Assembly (NCBI RefSeq): GCF_010119545.1
Contig: NZ_JAAEAA010000021.1
Span: 1-64,000 of the forward strand
Source: Pontibacter fetidus
GTDB taxonomy: Bacteria > Bacteroidota > Bacteroidia > Cytophagales > Hymenobacteraceae
DNA: 64,000 nt
Direction: 5' to 3'
The translations under genes were made by a program, and so were the position numbers. The notes under the pieces are model-generated. The model was not told the origin of the DNA. It searched no databases and worked only from the letters and a program-made list of their open reading frames with translations. Positions 51,522 through 61,104 of this stretch are shown here, piece after piece. Each line of letters begins with the position of its first letter. Position 1 is the stretch's first letter.

Positions 51522-51872
51522 GGTTTACTAGCTAAAGGGTTTATCGTTGATTGTAAAGCGTTCAGGATAGAATAGCGGCTTGGTGAGACATAAACTATAA
51601 GGCCGAAGTTTCTAAACTAATTTTGGGAGGCCTACAGCCTCGCGGCACAGGCTATACTTGCACAACTACCATTTAGCATCAAACTATAGTTTCTGATCTT
51701 ATCCTTTACTAAAAGTTGCCAGTTGAGCTGTTCCTTACCAAACCGTTTTCTCTCTAAAATCAAGCCATCTAACAATTAACAATATAGCAATTTAACAATT
51801 CAGCAATTATCAGATAACTTTGTTGCCTGAATAGAGGTAAAAATCAAATCTTAAAAACATAAGCTAAAAACT
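51522..51872. other. Gene-free region with AT-rich simple repeats
   Basis: 351 bases between divergent genes. It holds an AACTATAGTT site (51682-51691), an AACAATT-rich stretch (51771-51808: AACAATTAACAATATAGCAA and similar) and the yajQ -7 box. No RNA gene or ORF is seen. Related AACAATT/TTGTTGATT stretches are at 23280-23316, 52372-52405 and 52456-52490. Confidence 0.65.
51815..51822 (+). promoter_or_regulatory. -7 promoter box TAACTTTG of yajQ
   Basis: An exact TAnnTTTG match, 50 bases upstream of the ATG at 51873. No clear -33 TTG at the right distance. Confidence 0.5.
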
Positions 51873-52370
51873 ATGGCATCTTTCGATATTGTAAGCAAAG
51901 TAGACCCACAGGTTATGGACAACGCCGTAAATGTGGCTCGCAAAGAGATCATGAACCGCTACGATTTCCGTGACACCAAAGGCTCTCTGGAGTACGACAA
52001 AAAAACCAGCGAAGTAAAGATTGTGATGGAAAACGACATGCGTGTGCAGCATACCGAAGACGTGCTGATGAGCAAAATGGTGAAGCAGGGTCTTGATGCA
52101 ACTGCCCTCGATTTCTCGAAAGAAGCTTACCAGAGCGGCGCCATGGTTAAAAAAGACATCAAAGTGAAAGCCGGAATCGATAAAGAGACATCCAAAAAGA
52201 TCATGAAACTGATAAAAGATAGCAAAGCAAAAGTATCAGCAGCTATTATGGATGAGACCATTCGGGTAACCGGCAAAAAAATAGACGACCTACAGGAAAT
52301 AATAGGCATACTGCGCGCTAACACCGAAACAATAGGTATGCCCCTGCAATATGTAAACATGAAGAGCTAA
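51873..52370 (+). CDS. yajQ: YajQ family cyclic-di-GMP-binding-type protein
   Basis: 165 residues, full length. The start MASFDIVSKVDPQVMDNAVN and the repeats NRYDFRDTKGSLEYD and IRVTGKKIDDLQEIIGILR are diagnostic of the UPF0234/YajQ family. Some members bind cyclic di-GMP (Xanthomonas) or nucleotides; whether this one does is not visible from sequence. Cytoplasmic and probably monocistronic. Confidence 0.92.
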   Translation: MASFDIVSKVDPQVMDNAVNVARKEIMNRYDFRDTKGSLEYDKKTSEVKIVMENDMRVQHTEDVLMSKMVKQGLDATALDFSKEAYQSGAMVKKDIKVKAGIDKETSKKIMKLIKDSKAKVSAAIMDETIRVTGKKIDDLQEIIGILRANTETIGMPLQYVNMKS

Positions 52371-52492
52371 TTGTTGATTTCTAAATTGTTAGATTGTTGA
52401 TTGTTGGCAATAGATGCTCCTGATCAGCAGTAAATCAAGCTTGTATAAAGTATAGTTCAACAACCAGCAATAAACAATTAACAATACGAACT

Positions 52493-53284
52493 ATGGATTT
52501 CGCAATTTTTGCCAACCCCGACACCTGGATAAGCTTACTGACATTAACCTTTATGGAAGTGGTGTTGGGTATAGATAACATTGTTTTTATCTCGATTATA
52601 GTTGCGAGGTTACCCAAAGAGCAGCAAAGCAAAGGCCGGACAATTGGTTTGTTGTTGGCACTTGTGTTCAGGGTGATACTTTTGCTGTTTATTAGCTACA
52701 TTGTGCAGGCCAAAGAGCCGCTGTTTACACTTAATCTGCCGTTTACCGAAAACGAGCTGGCCGTATCTATCCGCGACCTGATCCTGTTTGCCGGCGGCTT
52801 GTTTTTGCTGGCCAAAAGCACCACCGAGATACACAACAAACTGGAGGGCGAAGAAGAAACCCATGGTACTGCCAAGTCCAGTGTTACGCTGGGCAAGGTC
52901 CTGATCCAGATCATCCTGATAGACATTGTATTTTCTTTCGACTCTATCCTAACGGCAGTAGGGTTGGTAGATAATGTGTTCATCATGATTATTGCGGTAA
53001 TTATTTCCATGATTATCATGCTGCTGTTTGCCAAGTATGTAAGCGATTTCGTGAACAAGCACCCGACCGTAAAAATGCTGGCGCTGTCGTTTCTGTTGCT
53101 TATTGGCGTTATGCTGGTGGCCGAGGCCTTCCATGTCGAGATCCCGAAAGGCTACATTTACTTTGCCATGTTCTTCTCGCTGATGGTGGAAATGCTGAAC
53201 ATGCGGCTTCGCAAGAAAGTGAATCCGGTGCAACTGCGCCAGAACGAGATCCTGGATGAAGACAAGTATACCGTTATCGACTAA
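52493..53284 (+). CDS. TerC family integral membrane protein
   Basis: 263 residues with about seven transmembrane segments. The two signature motifs are LTFMEVVLGIDNIVFI and LIDIVFSFDSILTAVGLV, each with a membrane-embedded acidic residue likely to bind metal. TerC-family proteins are linked to metal-ion export (manganese in several bacteria) and, in some, tellurite resistance. The gene is closed by a strong terminator. Confidence 0.92.
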   Translation: MDFAIFANPDTWISLLTLTFMEVVLGIDNIVFISIIVARLPKEQQSKGRTIGLLLALVFRVILLLFISYIVQAKEPLFTLNLPFTENELAVSIRDLILFAGGLFLLAKSTTEIHNKLEGEEETHGTAKSSVTLGKVLIQIILIDIVFSFDSILTAVGLVDNVFIMIIAVIISMIIMLLFAKYVSDFVNKHPTVKMLALSFLLLIGVMLVAEAFHVEIPKGYIYFAMFFSLMVEMLNMRLRKKVNPVQLRQNEILDEDKYTVID

Positions 53285-53303
53285 CCTCTTTTAAAAGTAA
53301 GTT

Positions 53304-53338
53304 AAAAGGCTTCCGGTGTTATCAGCCGGAAGCCTTTT
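53304..53338 (+). terminator. Rho-independent terminator of the TerC gene
   Basis: A perfect 13-bp stem (53304-53316 with 53326-53338) followed by a T-run, 20 bases after the stop. Confidence 0.92.
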
Positions 53339-53425
53339 TTGTTTCTATAGTTTGCCTGGTGGTGTAAGTATAAACTATAGCTGATAAGTTTATATATTAG
53401 TGTAATCATATACTATAGTCTACTT

Positions 53426-55741
53426 ATGCAATACCGCAATTACCCGCTGGCACTGTTTGTTTTTCTGGCACTTACCGGCCTGGCTATACTTAGTGTTTCG
53501 CTGGTACGTGCCCCCGAGGCCTTGCCGGCTACTGCCCCTGCTACCCAGTTTTCAGCTGAAAGAGCCATGACCCATGTACGTCGGGTTGCAAAAGAACCTC
53601 ATGCTATGGGCACAAAAGCGCACGCCGAAGTTAGGGGTTACCTGCTTGCCCAACTGCAACAACTCGGGCTGGGGGCTGAGGTGCAGGAAGCAACCGTTGC
53701 CGCAGAACCGGGCTATGTAGCGCAGGCAGGGTACGTGTACAACATAGTGGGCCGGCTTAAAGGGAGTGGCAATGGCAAAGCTGTATTGCTGATGGCGCAC
53801 TACGACTCGCAGCCTAACACGCCGGGCGCCGCCGATGATGCCACAGGTGTGGCCGCCATGTTGGAAACAGCAAGAGCCCTGAAACAGGGAGCACAACTGC
53901 AGAACGATGTTATTTTGCTAATGACAGACGGGGAGGAATACGGCTTGTACGGTGCCAGAGCTTTTCTGCGGCACCCGTGGGCAAAGGACGTAGGCATGAT
54001 CGTAAACCTGGAAGCACGCGGCAACAGTGGCCCCAGCATGACCTTCGAGATTAGTCCGGAAAATGGTTGGGTGATTGAAGAGTTTGCCAAAGCAGCACCA
54101 TACCCTATCGCCAACTCGCTGGCTTATGAAGTGTACCGCAACCTGCCCAACGATACCGACTTTACCGTTTTTAGAAAAGAGGGCTACACCGGTGTAAATT
54201 CGGCTTTTATAGATGGATTTGTAAACTACCACAAACTTACCGATTCGCCCGAAAACCTGGACCGTAACAGCCTGCAACACCATGGCAGCAACATGCTGGC
54301 ACTTGCCAGACACTTCGGTAACATCAGCTTGGTAAATACAAAAGCGCCTGATAAAGTTTTCTTTAACCCGGCAGGTACATTGCTGGTGCAGTACCCGGCG
54401 TGGTTTAACTATATACTTGTTGCCTTGGCGGCACTGCTGCTTGTGTTGGTTTTAAGGGCAGGGCTCAGAAAGCAGGCGCTAACTATAGCCCAGGTGCTGG
54501 GTGGTTTTGGCTTGTATGTAGTGATGCTTGCTATAGTTGCCGGGCTTTTTGTTCCCATAAACACCTTTGTAACTAGTCTGCTGCCGTACTGGCACCAGCA
54601 CAATGGCGTGTATAGTTCCGATGCCTTTTTTATGGCTTACCTGTTGCTGGCCATCGGGTTGTTTATGTTGCTGTCGTGGTTGGTGCTGCGCTGGCTTAGG
54701 CTGTTTTCGGTGGTAACGGGCGTGTTCCTGCTTTGGTTTGTGTTATTGCTGGTTGTGCTCTTCCTGGTGCCGTCTGTAGCATACTTGTTTCTGTTCCCGT
54801 TGTTGTTTAGCCTGGCTGCTACGTTAGCAATTTTACGGGGCGGGCTGCACCTGCAGCAGAAAGTCGGATGGACGTATGGTCTGATTCTGCTAACAGGGCT
54901 CTTGCCGGCTATCTTTATCGTCTTGCCAATCGTGAAGCTGTTGTTTACAGTGTTTGCCCTGCAGATGCCCGTTGCCATGGTCGTTATGTTGGTGCTGGTA
55001 CTCGGTTTGGCAGTGCCATTGCTTGTGTTGCTGGAGCGTAGTTTCAGCTGGCGAATGCTTCCGTTGCTGCCGCTTTTGCTGGTATTAGCCGGATGTATAC
55101 AGGTTTACAGTGCCATCGAGAGCGAAACCCCGTCTGCTAAAAAGCCCTTGCATAGCCATGTAAGTTATTACCTGAATACAGATACCAAACAAGCTGTCTG
55201 GGCTTCTGCATTTAAAACAACAGATGATTGGAACAAGCAGTTCTTCCCAAATCCTGTAACTGCTCCGCTAACCGAAATCTATCCGACAGCATCTTACGGT
55301 TTCCTGAAAAATGAAGCCGAACCCTTAGCTTTACAGGCACCTGTGGCAGAGTTGGTAAACGAAACAACCGTAAGTGGTAAAAGAAGGCTACAGTTAAAGT
55401 TACAATCCCCGAGAGGAGCCGCGCACTTCGAGCTAATGTTACAGACTCAGGACAGTACAGGCATCAGCAGCGTTGCCTTAAATGGTGAAGTGCTTTCGTT
55501 ACAGCCAATCGAAAAAGACGGCAAAAGTTATTACCACATAAGGGTACAAGGCTTGCCGGTTTCTAAAGAAGTGATGCTGGAAGTAGAACAGCCTCTTAAT
55601 ACTCCACTTAATTTGCTGCTGTACGACCAAAGTATAGGGCTACCGCAACAACTGGTACAAAAAGCCATGCCAGCGTACGTAGTACCAGAACAGGGCCGCG
55701 ACAGCAACCTGACCATTGTGCGTAAAGGCTATAGTTTCTAA
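53426..55741 (+). CDS. Membrane-bound M28 family metallopeptidase
   Basis: 771 residues. An N-terminal membrane anchor (9-27) is followed by the M28 domain (about 45-300) with the zinc ligands His125 (AHYDS), Asp137 (GAADDATG), Glu170/171 (TDGEEYG), Glu196 (NLEARG) and a His in NYHKLTDSPEN. Eight or more transmembrane segments follow (325-570), then a soluble C-terminal domain (580-771). The layout resembles the ER aminopeptidase Fxna type. The peptidase domain should face the periplasm. It is probably an aminopeptidase. Confidence 0.9.
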   Translation: MQYRNYPLALFVFLALTGLAILSVSLVRAPEALPATAPATQFSAERAMTHVRRVAKEPHAMGTKAHAEVRGYLLAQLQQLGLGAEVQEATVAAEPGYVAQAGYVYNIVGRLKGSGNGKAVLLMAHYDSQPNTPGAADDATGVAAMLETARALKQGAQLQNDVILLMTDGEEYGLYGARAFLRHPWAKDVGMIVNLEARGNSGPSMTFEISPENGWVIEEFAKAAPYPIANSLAYEVYRNLPNDTDFTVFRKEGYTGVNSAFIDGFVNYHKLTDSPENLDRNSLQHHGSNMLALARHFGNISLVNTKAPDKVFFNPAGTLLVQYPAWFNYILVALAALLLVLVLRAGLRKQALTIAQVLGGFGLYVVMLAIVAGLFVPINTFVTSLLPYWHQHNGVYSSDAFFMAYLLLAIGLFMLLSWLVLRWLRLFSVVTGVFLLWFVLLLVVLFLVPSVAYLFLFPLLFSLAATLAILRGGLHLQQKVGWTYGLILLTGLLPAIFIVLPIVKLLFTVFALQMPVAMVVMLVLVLGLAVPLLVLLERSFSWRMLPLLPLLLVLAGCIQVYSAIESETPSAKKPLHSHVSYYLNTDTKQAVWASAFKTTDDWNKQFFPNPVTAPLTEIYPTASYGFLKNEAEPLALQAPVAELVNETTVSGKRRLQLKLQSPRGAAHFELMLQTQDSTGISSVALNGEVLSLQPIEKDGKSYYHIRVQGLPVSKEVMLEVEQPLNTPLNLLLYDQSIGLPQQLVQKAMPAYVVPEQGRDSNLTIVRKGYSF

Positions 55742-55852
55742 GCTATAGTTTAAGGGTGCAATCTATAGCTGTACTTTTCCGGGGAATAATCGGAGTATAA
55801 AACTTACCGTGCAGCACGCGTAGTATAAAACTATAAAAGCCTCTGCTGCATC

Positions 55853-56410
55853 ATGTTTACAGATAAGATTCGTGCCATTGCCTTGGGCAGTGTTTTGCTG
55901 TTATTACCGGCCTGCGAAAACCGTACCTCAGACTATAAAACAACCGAAATAACTTATACTTTAGACAGGCACGAGCCCAGCCTTATGTTCTGGGATTATG
56001 CCGCCAGCACCAGTATGCTGCAACAGCAGCTCGGCAAACTTGCCATACAAAAAACAACAGACTCACTTATCCATACTTATGCTGATTCTGCGTTGCTGAT
56101 CCACTCCAAGGCGTTACAGCGGCTGCGTATCATTGCCGGCAAATACAAACGCGTGCAGTTACCCGACAGCCTGACCGGCTCAGACAAAGAAATGGTAGAA
56201 GAGTTTGAAGCGCTACAAGGCGAAGATTTTGAAAGCCGTTACCTGGAGTATATTACACTGACACATAAAGCCCAGCTTAGCAGGTACCGGGAAACAATGC
56301 ACGAAACCGATGACCCCAGCCTGCGCCAATGGCTAACAACCATGCAGGCACGGATAAGCAACCAGCTACAACTTTACGCCCAAGCCGACTCAGTAAAAGA
56401 AGAAGAGTAA
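55853..56410 (+). CDS. DUF4142-like lipoprotein
   Basis: 185 residues. The lipobox LLLLPAC (Cys at about 21) marks a lipoprotein. The rest is a helical bundle with FWDYAASTSMLQQQLGKLAIQK and FESRYLEYITLTHKAQLSRYRE, fitting the ferritin-like DUF4142 family, although the match is not strong. Function unknown. Confidence 0.65.
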   Translation: MFTDKIRAIALGSVLLLLPACENRTSDYKTTEITYTLDRHEPSLMFWDYAASTSMLQQQLGKLAIQKTTDSLIHTYADSALLIHSKALQRLRIIAGKYKRVQLPDSLTGSDKEMVEEFEALQGEDFESRYLEYITLTHKAQLSRYRETMHETDDPSLRQWLTTMQARISNQLQLYAQADSVKEEE

Positions 56411-56422
56411 AACTATAGTTGG

Positions 56423-57082
56423 TTAGCTCCAGAGCTCTGAAGCCTTACATGCCATCCGGAAGAACAGGTCGCGCTCCAGACCGGCTACCTGGCGGGCTTC
56501 GCATTCTTCGTACCCGTTCTCGATGGCGTTAAGGTAATCGTAGTATAGTTGGGCAAGTTCTAAAGAGTCATCCTCAAAGCACTCGGTCAGTTTGCTTTTT
56601 ACCAGCTTTTTTTCAGGCTCAAATACTTTAGAAGGGTATAGTTTATCAAGCTGGTAGATCAGGTATTTCTGCGACGTCTTGTTCTGGCGGGCGCCAAAAA
56701 GTTCTTCAATCGGGGTATCGTCGTCGTCAAATTCAATGTCCTGGTCATCTTCAACAGCCATCGGCTCATACACAATTATATCAAAGCCAAGCAGCTCCAG
56801 GTACTCGTCAAATTGTTCTTTAATAGGTATAAGGGTAGGGGTGTCGTATGGCTTGTTCAGGATGTTGGCCATGTGCAGCGATATCTCCTTGCCTTTTTCG
56901 CCGGCAGCCAGCAGTATCTGGTTAAACTGTGTAAAATCGCAGCCCAGGTAAATAAATTTGTACTCATCATCCAGCATGGTAAAGCACCACAGGGTTATAA
57001 ACTCCGTATCGTCGATTACTACTGTATCGATGTAGAGTTCATTTATCTGAACGTAGTAAGGCGAATATTCCGGAGTATCCAT
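56423..57082 (-). CDS. Acidic protein, unknown
   Basis: 219 residues, strongly acidic with DDDQDIEFDDDDTPIEE-like stretches around 120-135. There is no signal peptide or transmembrane segment. Aromatic-rich N-terminal strands (YYVQINELYIDTVVIDDTEFITLWCF) and a helical C-terminus suggest a folded cytoplasmic protein. No family was recognised. It converges on the DUF4142-like gene. Confidence 0.55.
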   Translation of the reverse strand: MDTPEYSPYYVQINELYIDTVVIDDTEFITLWCFTMLDDEYKFIYLGCDFTQFNQILLAAGEKGKEISLHMANILNKPYDTPTLIPIKEQFDEYLELLGFDIIVYEPMAVEDDQDIEFDDDDTPIEELFGARQNKTSQKYLIYQLDKLYPSKVFEPEKKLVKSKLTECFEDDSLELAQLYYDYLNAIENGYEECEARQVAGLERDLFFRMACKASELWS

Positions 57083-57307
57083 GTGGGTTCGGCTTTAAGT
57101 ACGAAATGCAATATTACTGCATGGCAAAAATGGTAAGGGCTTTTTTGGCGTATACGGCATTCCCGGAGATATGGCAACCCTTCTATATAGAAAGTTTAGT
57201 AAAGCATACTATTATTTTTTAACGCTATGTTATAAACAACTGATATATAAATTGTTGTATTTTTTAAGCTGATCAGATTTTTTTGTGAACGGATAGTGTA
57301 GCCGGTG

Positions 57308-58321
57308 TTAAGGTTTTGACCAGATACGTTCTAAAAACCGGTGCGCATTTTTGTAGGCAAGTTGCTGTAGTTGTGCTGTGTTAAGTTCTTCTTTCAGCCT
57401 GTTTAATATATACGTATAGCTGATGCCGGCATGTACCAGGTCCGGGAAGTAGAAAGGCAGGCGGCTGGCATCTTTTTCATCAGCAGTATAAAAGTAATCT
57501 GCCCCGAAACAGATGGCATTTTCGGCGCCATGCGCAAAGCCATACTTAATGTGTTCCAGTATAGCATCGGGGGCATCGTTGTTCAGGAAAGAGCGCAGAA
57601 AGTTAATGCCTATCAAGCCATCGCGACGGATGATTTCCTGCACGAGTTCGGCTGGCAAATTGCGTTCGTGCTCCCATACCTGCCTGAAATTGGAGTGGCT
57701 GGCAATTACCGGTATATCCAGCTTTTCTTTGTCAATATGCTCCAGTATATCATAAGCCAGGGCATCGCTGGTGTGCGACATATCGATGGCAATATGGCGG
57801 CCGTGCATGTAGTCGAGTAGCATTTTGCCGTCGCGGGTTATGCCTTGGGTAGTAGCGTTGCCACCACCAAAACGATTGGCCAACGCGTGTGTCATGCTGA
57901 TGTAAAGTACCCGGTCTACATCTTCAATTATCTTTTCCAATTTCTTAAAGCCATCTTCCAGCGGCTCGTTCTCCTCACAAAACCCGGAGGCATTCTCTAT
58001 GGCAGCAACCATACCCGTAGTTTCTGCTGTTAGCGCCTGCTGTAATCCCTCCAGGTCCGTAACCGCCGTTAGTGAATTATCTGCTTCAGCTAATAGTTTA
58101 AAGGCCTCGCTTTGTTTTTTAGCATAGTTGGTGCTACCAGCTTTTGTAGGGCAATAAATAGCCATTACCTGCAGCTTAATATTGCCTTGCATTAACGAGG
58201 GCAGTGCACATCCTATTTCTTCTACCTTGTTCTGTTCGGCACCGGGCACATCGGTCAGGTATACCAACAGGTCGCAGTGCAGGTCTATTATAGGAAGTGT
58301 AGCAGGTATTATCGTATTCAT
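57308..58321 (-). CDS. Membrane dipeptidase family M19 (renal dipeptidase-like)
   Basis: 337 residues. The metal sites are seen as DLHCD (His15, Asp17), the bridging Glu in AAIENASG, and two His in ISMTHALANRFGGGN and VIASHSN, all typical of M19 amidohydrolase-fold dipeptidases. These hydrolyse dipeptides, including L,D- or D-amino-acid-containing ones. There is no signal peptide, so it is probably cytoplasmic. A 225-base AT-rich gap separates it from the next gene. Confidence 0.9.
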   Translation of the reverse strand: MNTIIPATLPIIDLHCDLLVYLTDVPGAEQNKVEEIGCALPSLMQGNIKLQVMAIYCPTKAGSTNYAKKQSEAFKLLAEADNSLTAVTDLEGLQQALTAETTGMVAAIENASGFCEENEPLEDGFKKLEKIIEDVDRVLYISMTHALANRFGGGNATTQGITRDGKMLLDYMHGRHIAIDMSHTSDALAYDILEHIDKEKLDIPVIASHSNFRQVWEHERNLPAELVQEIIRRDGLIGINFLRSFLNNDAPDAILEHIKYGFAHGAENAICFGADYFYTADEKDASRLPFYFPDLVHAGISYTYILNRLKEELNTAQLQQLAYKNAHRFLERIWSKP

Positions 58322-58410
58322 ACAGGTATAGCAAGTTTGGGTTTAATACGGGGAATTGCAGGTGTTGTGTTTGATGGGTTAATGTAATAAGAGTTTTTAA
58401 ATATTTCTTT

Positions 58411-58806
58411 TGTCATTTCGAGTGTAGCGAGAAATCTGAGTTCTATAGTTGAGATTTATTGTTATTTTGAGCGTTAGTCGAGAAATCTTATTTGTCCAAA
58501 GTTGGGGTTTATACTTGCTTGAACCAAGCTATCCTTCTATAGTTTCCTCTAATCCTGGGAGCTTTATTTACCTATAGTTTCAATTTCACTTTGGTGCCCT
58601 CATGGCCGGGAGGCCCCGTCTTCGGGCATCGCGCTGCGCGAATCTCTTTTGCTCGTACCTCGCAATGCCTTCGGCACCAGATATTCACAAGGCGCTCAAC
58701 CCAAAGACTGATATCTTTCGATAGCTAAATTATATTTGATTGGAGCTCCTATAGTTGTATTGCTTTATCGGGGGGTATTTTCGAGGGGACAGGTCGCGAC
58801 CTGTCC
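58411..58806. repeat. Mosaic dispersed repeat, copy 2 (partner at 10479-10824)
   Basis: Same modules in the same order as copy 1: TGTCATTTCGA start, conserved core 58554-58710, and the palindrome GGACAGGTCGCGACCTGTCC at 58787-58806. It is longer in its first third, where a second TTTTGAGCG...GAGAAATC unit is present. Confidence 0.85.
58787..58806. repeat. REP palindrome GGACAGGTCGCGACCTGTCC
   Basis: A perfect 20-bp palindrome at the end of the mosaic repeat. Confidence 0.95.
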
Positions 58807-58860
58807 GATCTTAGTATGTAACTATAGAATTTTACTTTTGACTTTAGCAATAGCAAAAAG

Positions 58861-58900
58861 CTCCCTCTCCTGTTTTTAGGAGAGGGCTGGGGTGAGGTAA
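58861..58900. repeat. Dispersed intergenic repeat with CTCTCCT hairpin, copy 3
   Basis: The short form of the repeat at 1-70 and 10941-11010: CTCCCTCTCCT, loop, AGGAGAGGG and GGTGAGGTAA. Confidence 0.85.
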
Positions 58901-58952
58901 TACGGCAGGGGAGGGTGAAATGCCAAGTATAAAACTATAACTCTATAACAAC

Positions 58953-59732
58953 CTACTTCCCGGTGCTTTTATCCTGTATACTTTGGGTAAGTAGTTTATA
59001 AATCTCCTGGAGCTGTGGTTGAGAAGCCAACTGGTGCAGGTGTTCTTCTATTACGTTGTGGTCGTGGCGAATGGCGGGGCCGGTTTGTACAGTATATGGA
59101 TCATGTGCCGTTGCTTTCTTTATCGTTTCCTGGATCAGGGGTTGAAGCAGGTTAAGCGGCAAACCGGCTTCTCGCAGTAACTCGTGGCTGATACCGAGCA
59201 GGTGATTGGTAAAGTTACAGGCAAAAATGGCCGCTAGATGCAATTGTTTGCGCTTTTCGGATGTAACCCGTTCAACTTGCAGGCTTATACTTTTCGCCAA
59301 TTGCTCTAGTTTGTTTGTAGTCTCTTCTGTATTTCCTTCCACAAGTATAGGCACATGTTGTAAATTAACTGGTGCTTGCTTAGAGAACGTCTGTAACGGG
59401 TAAAAAACGCCATAGTTTGCTCCGGCTATAGTTTCTAATACAGTTAAAGGCTGTGACCCTGAAGTGTGCGCTACCACTACGCCAGCTGGTGTTTTAAGCT
59501 CTTTCACCACATCGTCCAAAGCCTGGTCCGGAACAGCTATCAGCACAACATCAACAGCTGTACTTCTAAAGTCCAGCGACTGCGTCGAAACAGCACCCGG
59601 TAGTTGCCGAGCCAGTGCTTCGCTGTGCTGTTTGGTTCGACTATAAACAACTGCAATACTATGACCTGCTGCCTGTAATGCCTGCGCTAAATGCCAGGCT
59701 ACATTTCCTGCGCCAACTATAGCTATGTTCAT
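58953..59732 (-). CDS. Rossmann-fold and DUF2520 domain protein
   Basis: 259 residues. The N-terminal NAD(P)-binding motif is VGAGNVAWHL (6-15). This is followed by a Rossmann domain (to about 130) and a helical C-terminal DUF2520 domain with HLAAIFACNFTNHLL and PLIQETIKKA. These proteins resemble F420- or NADP-dependent oxidoreductases such as pyrroline-5-carboxylate reductase; the reaction is unknown. Cytoplasmic. Confidence 0.88.
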   Translation of the reverse strand: MNIAIVGAGNVAWHLAQALQAAGHSIAVVYSRTKQHSEALARQLPGAVSTQSLDFRSTAVDVVLIAVPDQALDDVVKELKTPAGVVVAHTSGSQPLTVLETIAGANYGVFYPLQTFSKQAPVNLQHVPILVEGNTEETTNKLEQLAKSISLQVERVTSEKRKQLHLAAIFACNFTNHLLGISHELLREAGLPLNLLQPLIQETIKKATAHDPYTVQTGPAIRHDHNVIEEHLHQLASQPQLQEIYKLLTQSIQDKSTGK

Positions 59733-59781
59733 GAGTGTTACATTATCCGTTTGTAAAGTAAAACAGCGTTAATCTTAAACG

Positions 59782-60993
59782 CTAATTCTTACTTACACTT
59801 GCTGCTTTGTAAATATCCATAATCTGCTGACAAACCGTTTGCCGCGAATACTTGATTAAAAACAATTGTCTTATTTTATCAGGGTTGTAGTGCTTATAGT
59901 TCAAATGCATGGCAAGCAGGCCTTCATATAACGCTTCTGTATTTCCGGGCGCTACTAAAATGCCAGTTTCCGGAGTAATGATGCTTTCGGGGCCACCGCA
60001 GTATGTGCTGATCAGGGGTTTGCCACACGCTATTGCCTCCAGTAAAACCAGCGGTAAATTCTCATGCAGGCTTGGTAATACAAACGCATCACATCGCTGA
60101 TACGCTTGTAATGCCTGGTCCCGGTTCAGTACACCCAGCAATTCTACGTTATCCGATATAGCTAAAGCATTGGCCCGGGCCTTATAGTTTTCCTGCTGAG
60201 AGCCTTCGCCACCTATTATTAATTTACACTCCTGATAAACCTCCAGGAGCTTTTTAAATGCCTCTAATAAATAAGAAATTCCTTTTCCTTCTTCTAGCCT
60301 GGCTAAGGTAAAAAATGTGAATGCTGTATTTGGTTGCTTGCCTTTATCAGGTTTAAAAAAGCTTTCGTCTGTCAGGTTGGGTATATGGGTAACCCGTGGT
60401 ATTCCCCAGTTTTGCAAAGTTGCTTGCTGCTGCGGGCTCACAGCTATAGTTGCAAAAGCATTGTGCAGGGGCTTTGCCAGCCATGGGCTCAACTTGCCAG
60501 ATGGTAGTTTAAATGCATCAAAAGGAAACGGGCCCATATGCTCTGTTAGCACATACGGGATGTTATACTTTTTACTCAATTCCATTGCTACCCAGCCTCC
60601 TGGGTGAGCGCTGTGGGCATGTATCACATCTATAGTGCCTTTTGCTGCTTTAAAGGCTAACAAGTGCTTTTCGTTTGCTTTTATAATGTTCCGGATATTG
60701 CCTTGCCATACTTTACGTGTCCAGGTAAAAGCGGGCGTATAGTATTGGGTTAAGTTATCGCGGAGCTGAGTTTGAGCGGCTTGTTTTAAAGAACCTTTTA
60801 TAAGTTTCGGGATGATCTTTAACAAATCGTTGCTGTAAAGGAGCAGGTCATGCTCATGCGAGCCCCAGGTACTTAGCGCGAAATCGGAATCAGGAAACAC
60901 ATCGGCTAAGGCCTCGGCCTGTTCCTTAAAAAAGATGCCGGTATGCGGCTCATCTTCAGACGGATACCAGGATGGAATGATAAAAACATTCAT
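59782..60993 (-). CDS. Family 4 glycosyltransferase
   Basis: 403 residues from the ATG at 60993; the open frame extends 31 residues further without family support. GT-B fold: N-terminal VFIIPSWYPSEDEPHTGIFFKEQA and HAHSAHPGGW, and C-terminal donor domain with GEGSQQENYK, the EX7E motif in LHENLPLVLLEA and GGPESII. The pattern fits cell-surface polysaccharide enzymes. It lies 49 bases before the DUF2520 gene on the same strand. Confidence 0.88.
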   Translation of the reverse strand: MNVFIIPSWYPSEDEPHTGIFFKEQAEALADVFPDSDFALSTWGSHEHDLLLYSNDLLKIIPKLIKGSLKQAAQTQLRDNLTQYYTPAFTWTRKVWQGNIRNIIKANEKHLLAFKAAKGTIDVIHAHSAHPGGWVAMELSKKYNIPYVLTEHMGPFPFDAFKLPSGKLSPWLAKPLHNAFATIAVSPQQQATLQNWGIPRVTHIPNLTDESFFKPDKGKQPNTAFTFFTLARLEEGKGISYLLEAFKKLLEVYQECKLIIGGEGSQQENYKARANALAISDNVELLGVLNRDQALQAYQRCDAFVLPSLHENLPLVLLEAIACGKPLISTYCGGPESIITPETGILVAPGNTEALYEGLLAMHLNYKHYNPDKIRQLFLIKYSRQTVCQQIMDIYKAASVSKN

Positions 60994-61104
60994 AAAACTT
61001 GCCGTAACCTCCGGATGTGTTTGATTTATGCCTGGGCATATTACACAGAAGGCAGGCTTAAAACAAGCCTGCCTTCTATTTATCAATCTATAGTTTGGTT
61101 ATAG

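Larger units (their letters stand above)
58322..58952. other. Gene-free region filled with dispersed repeats
   Basis: 631 bases between the M19 gene and the DUF2520 gene. It holds the second mosaic repeat (58411-58806), its terminal REP palindrome, several CTATAG sites and the third CTCTCCT hairpin (58861-58900). It has the same order of elements as 10479-11010. No gene is seen. Confidence 0.8.
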
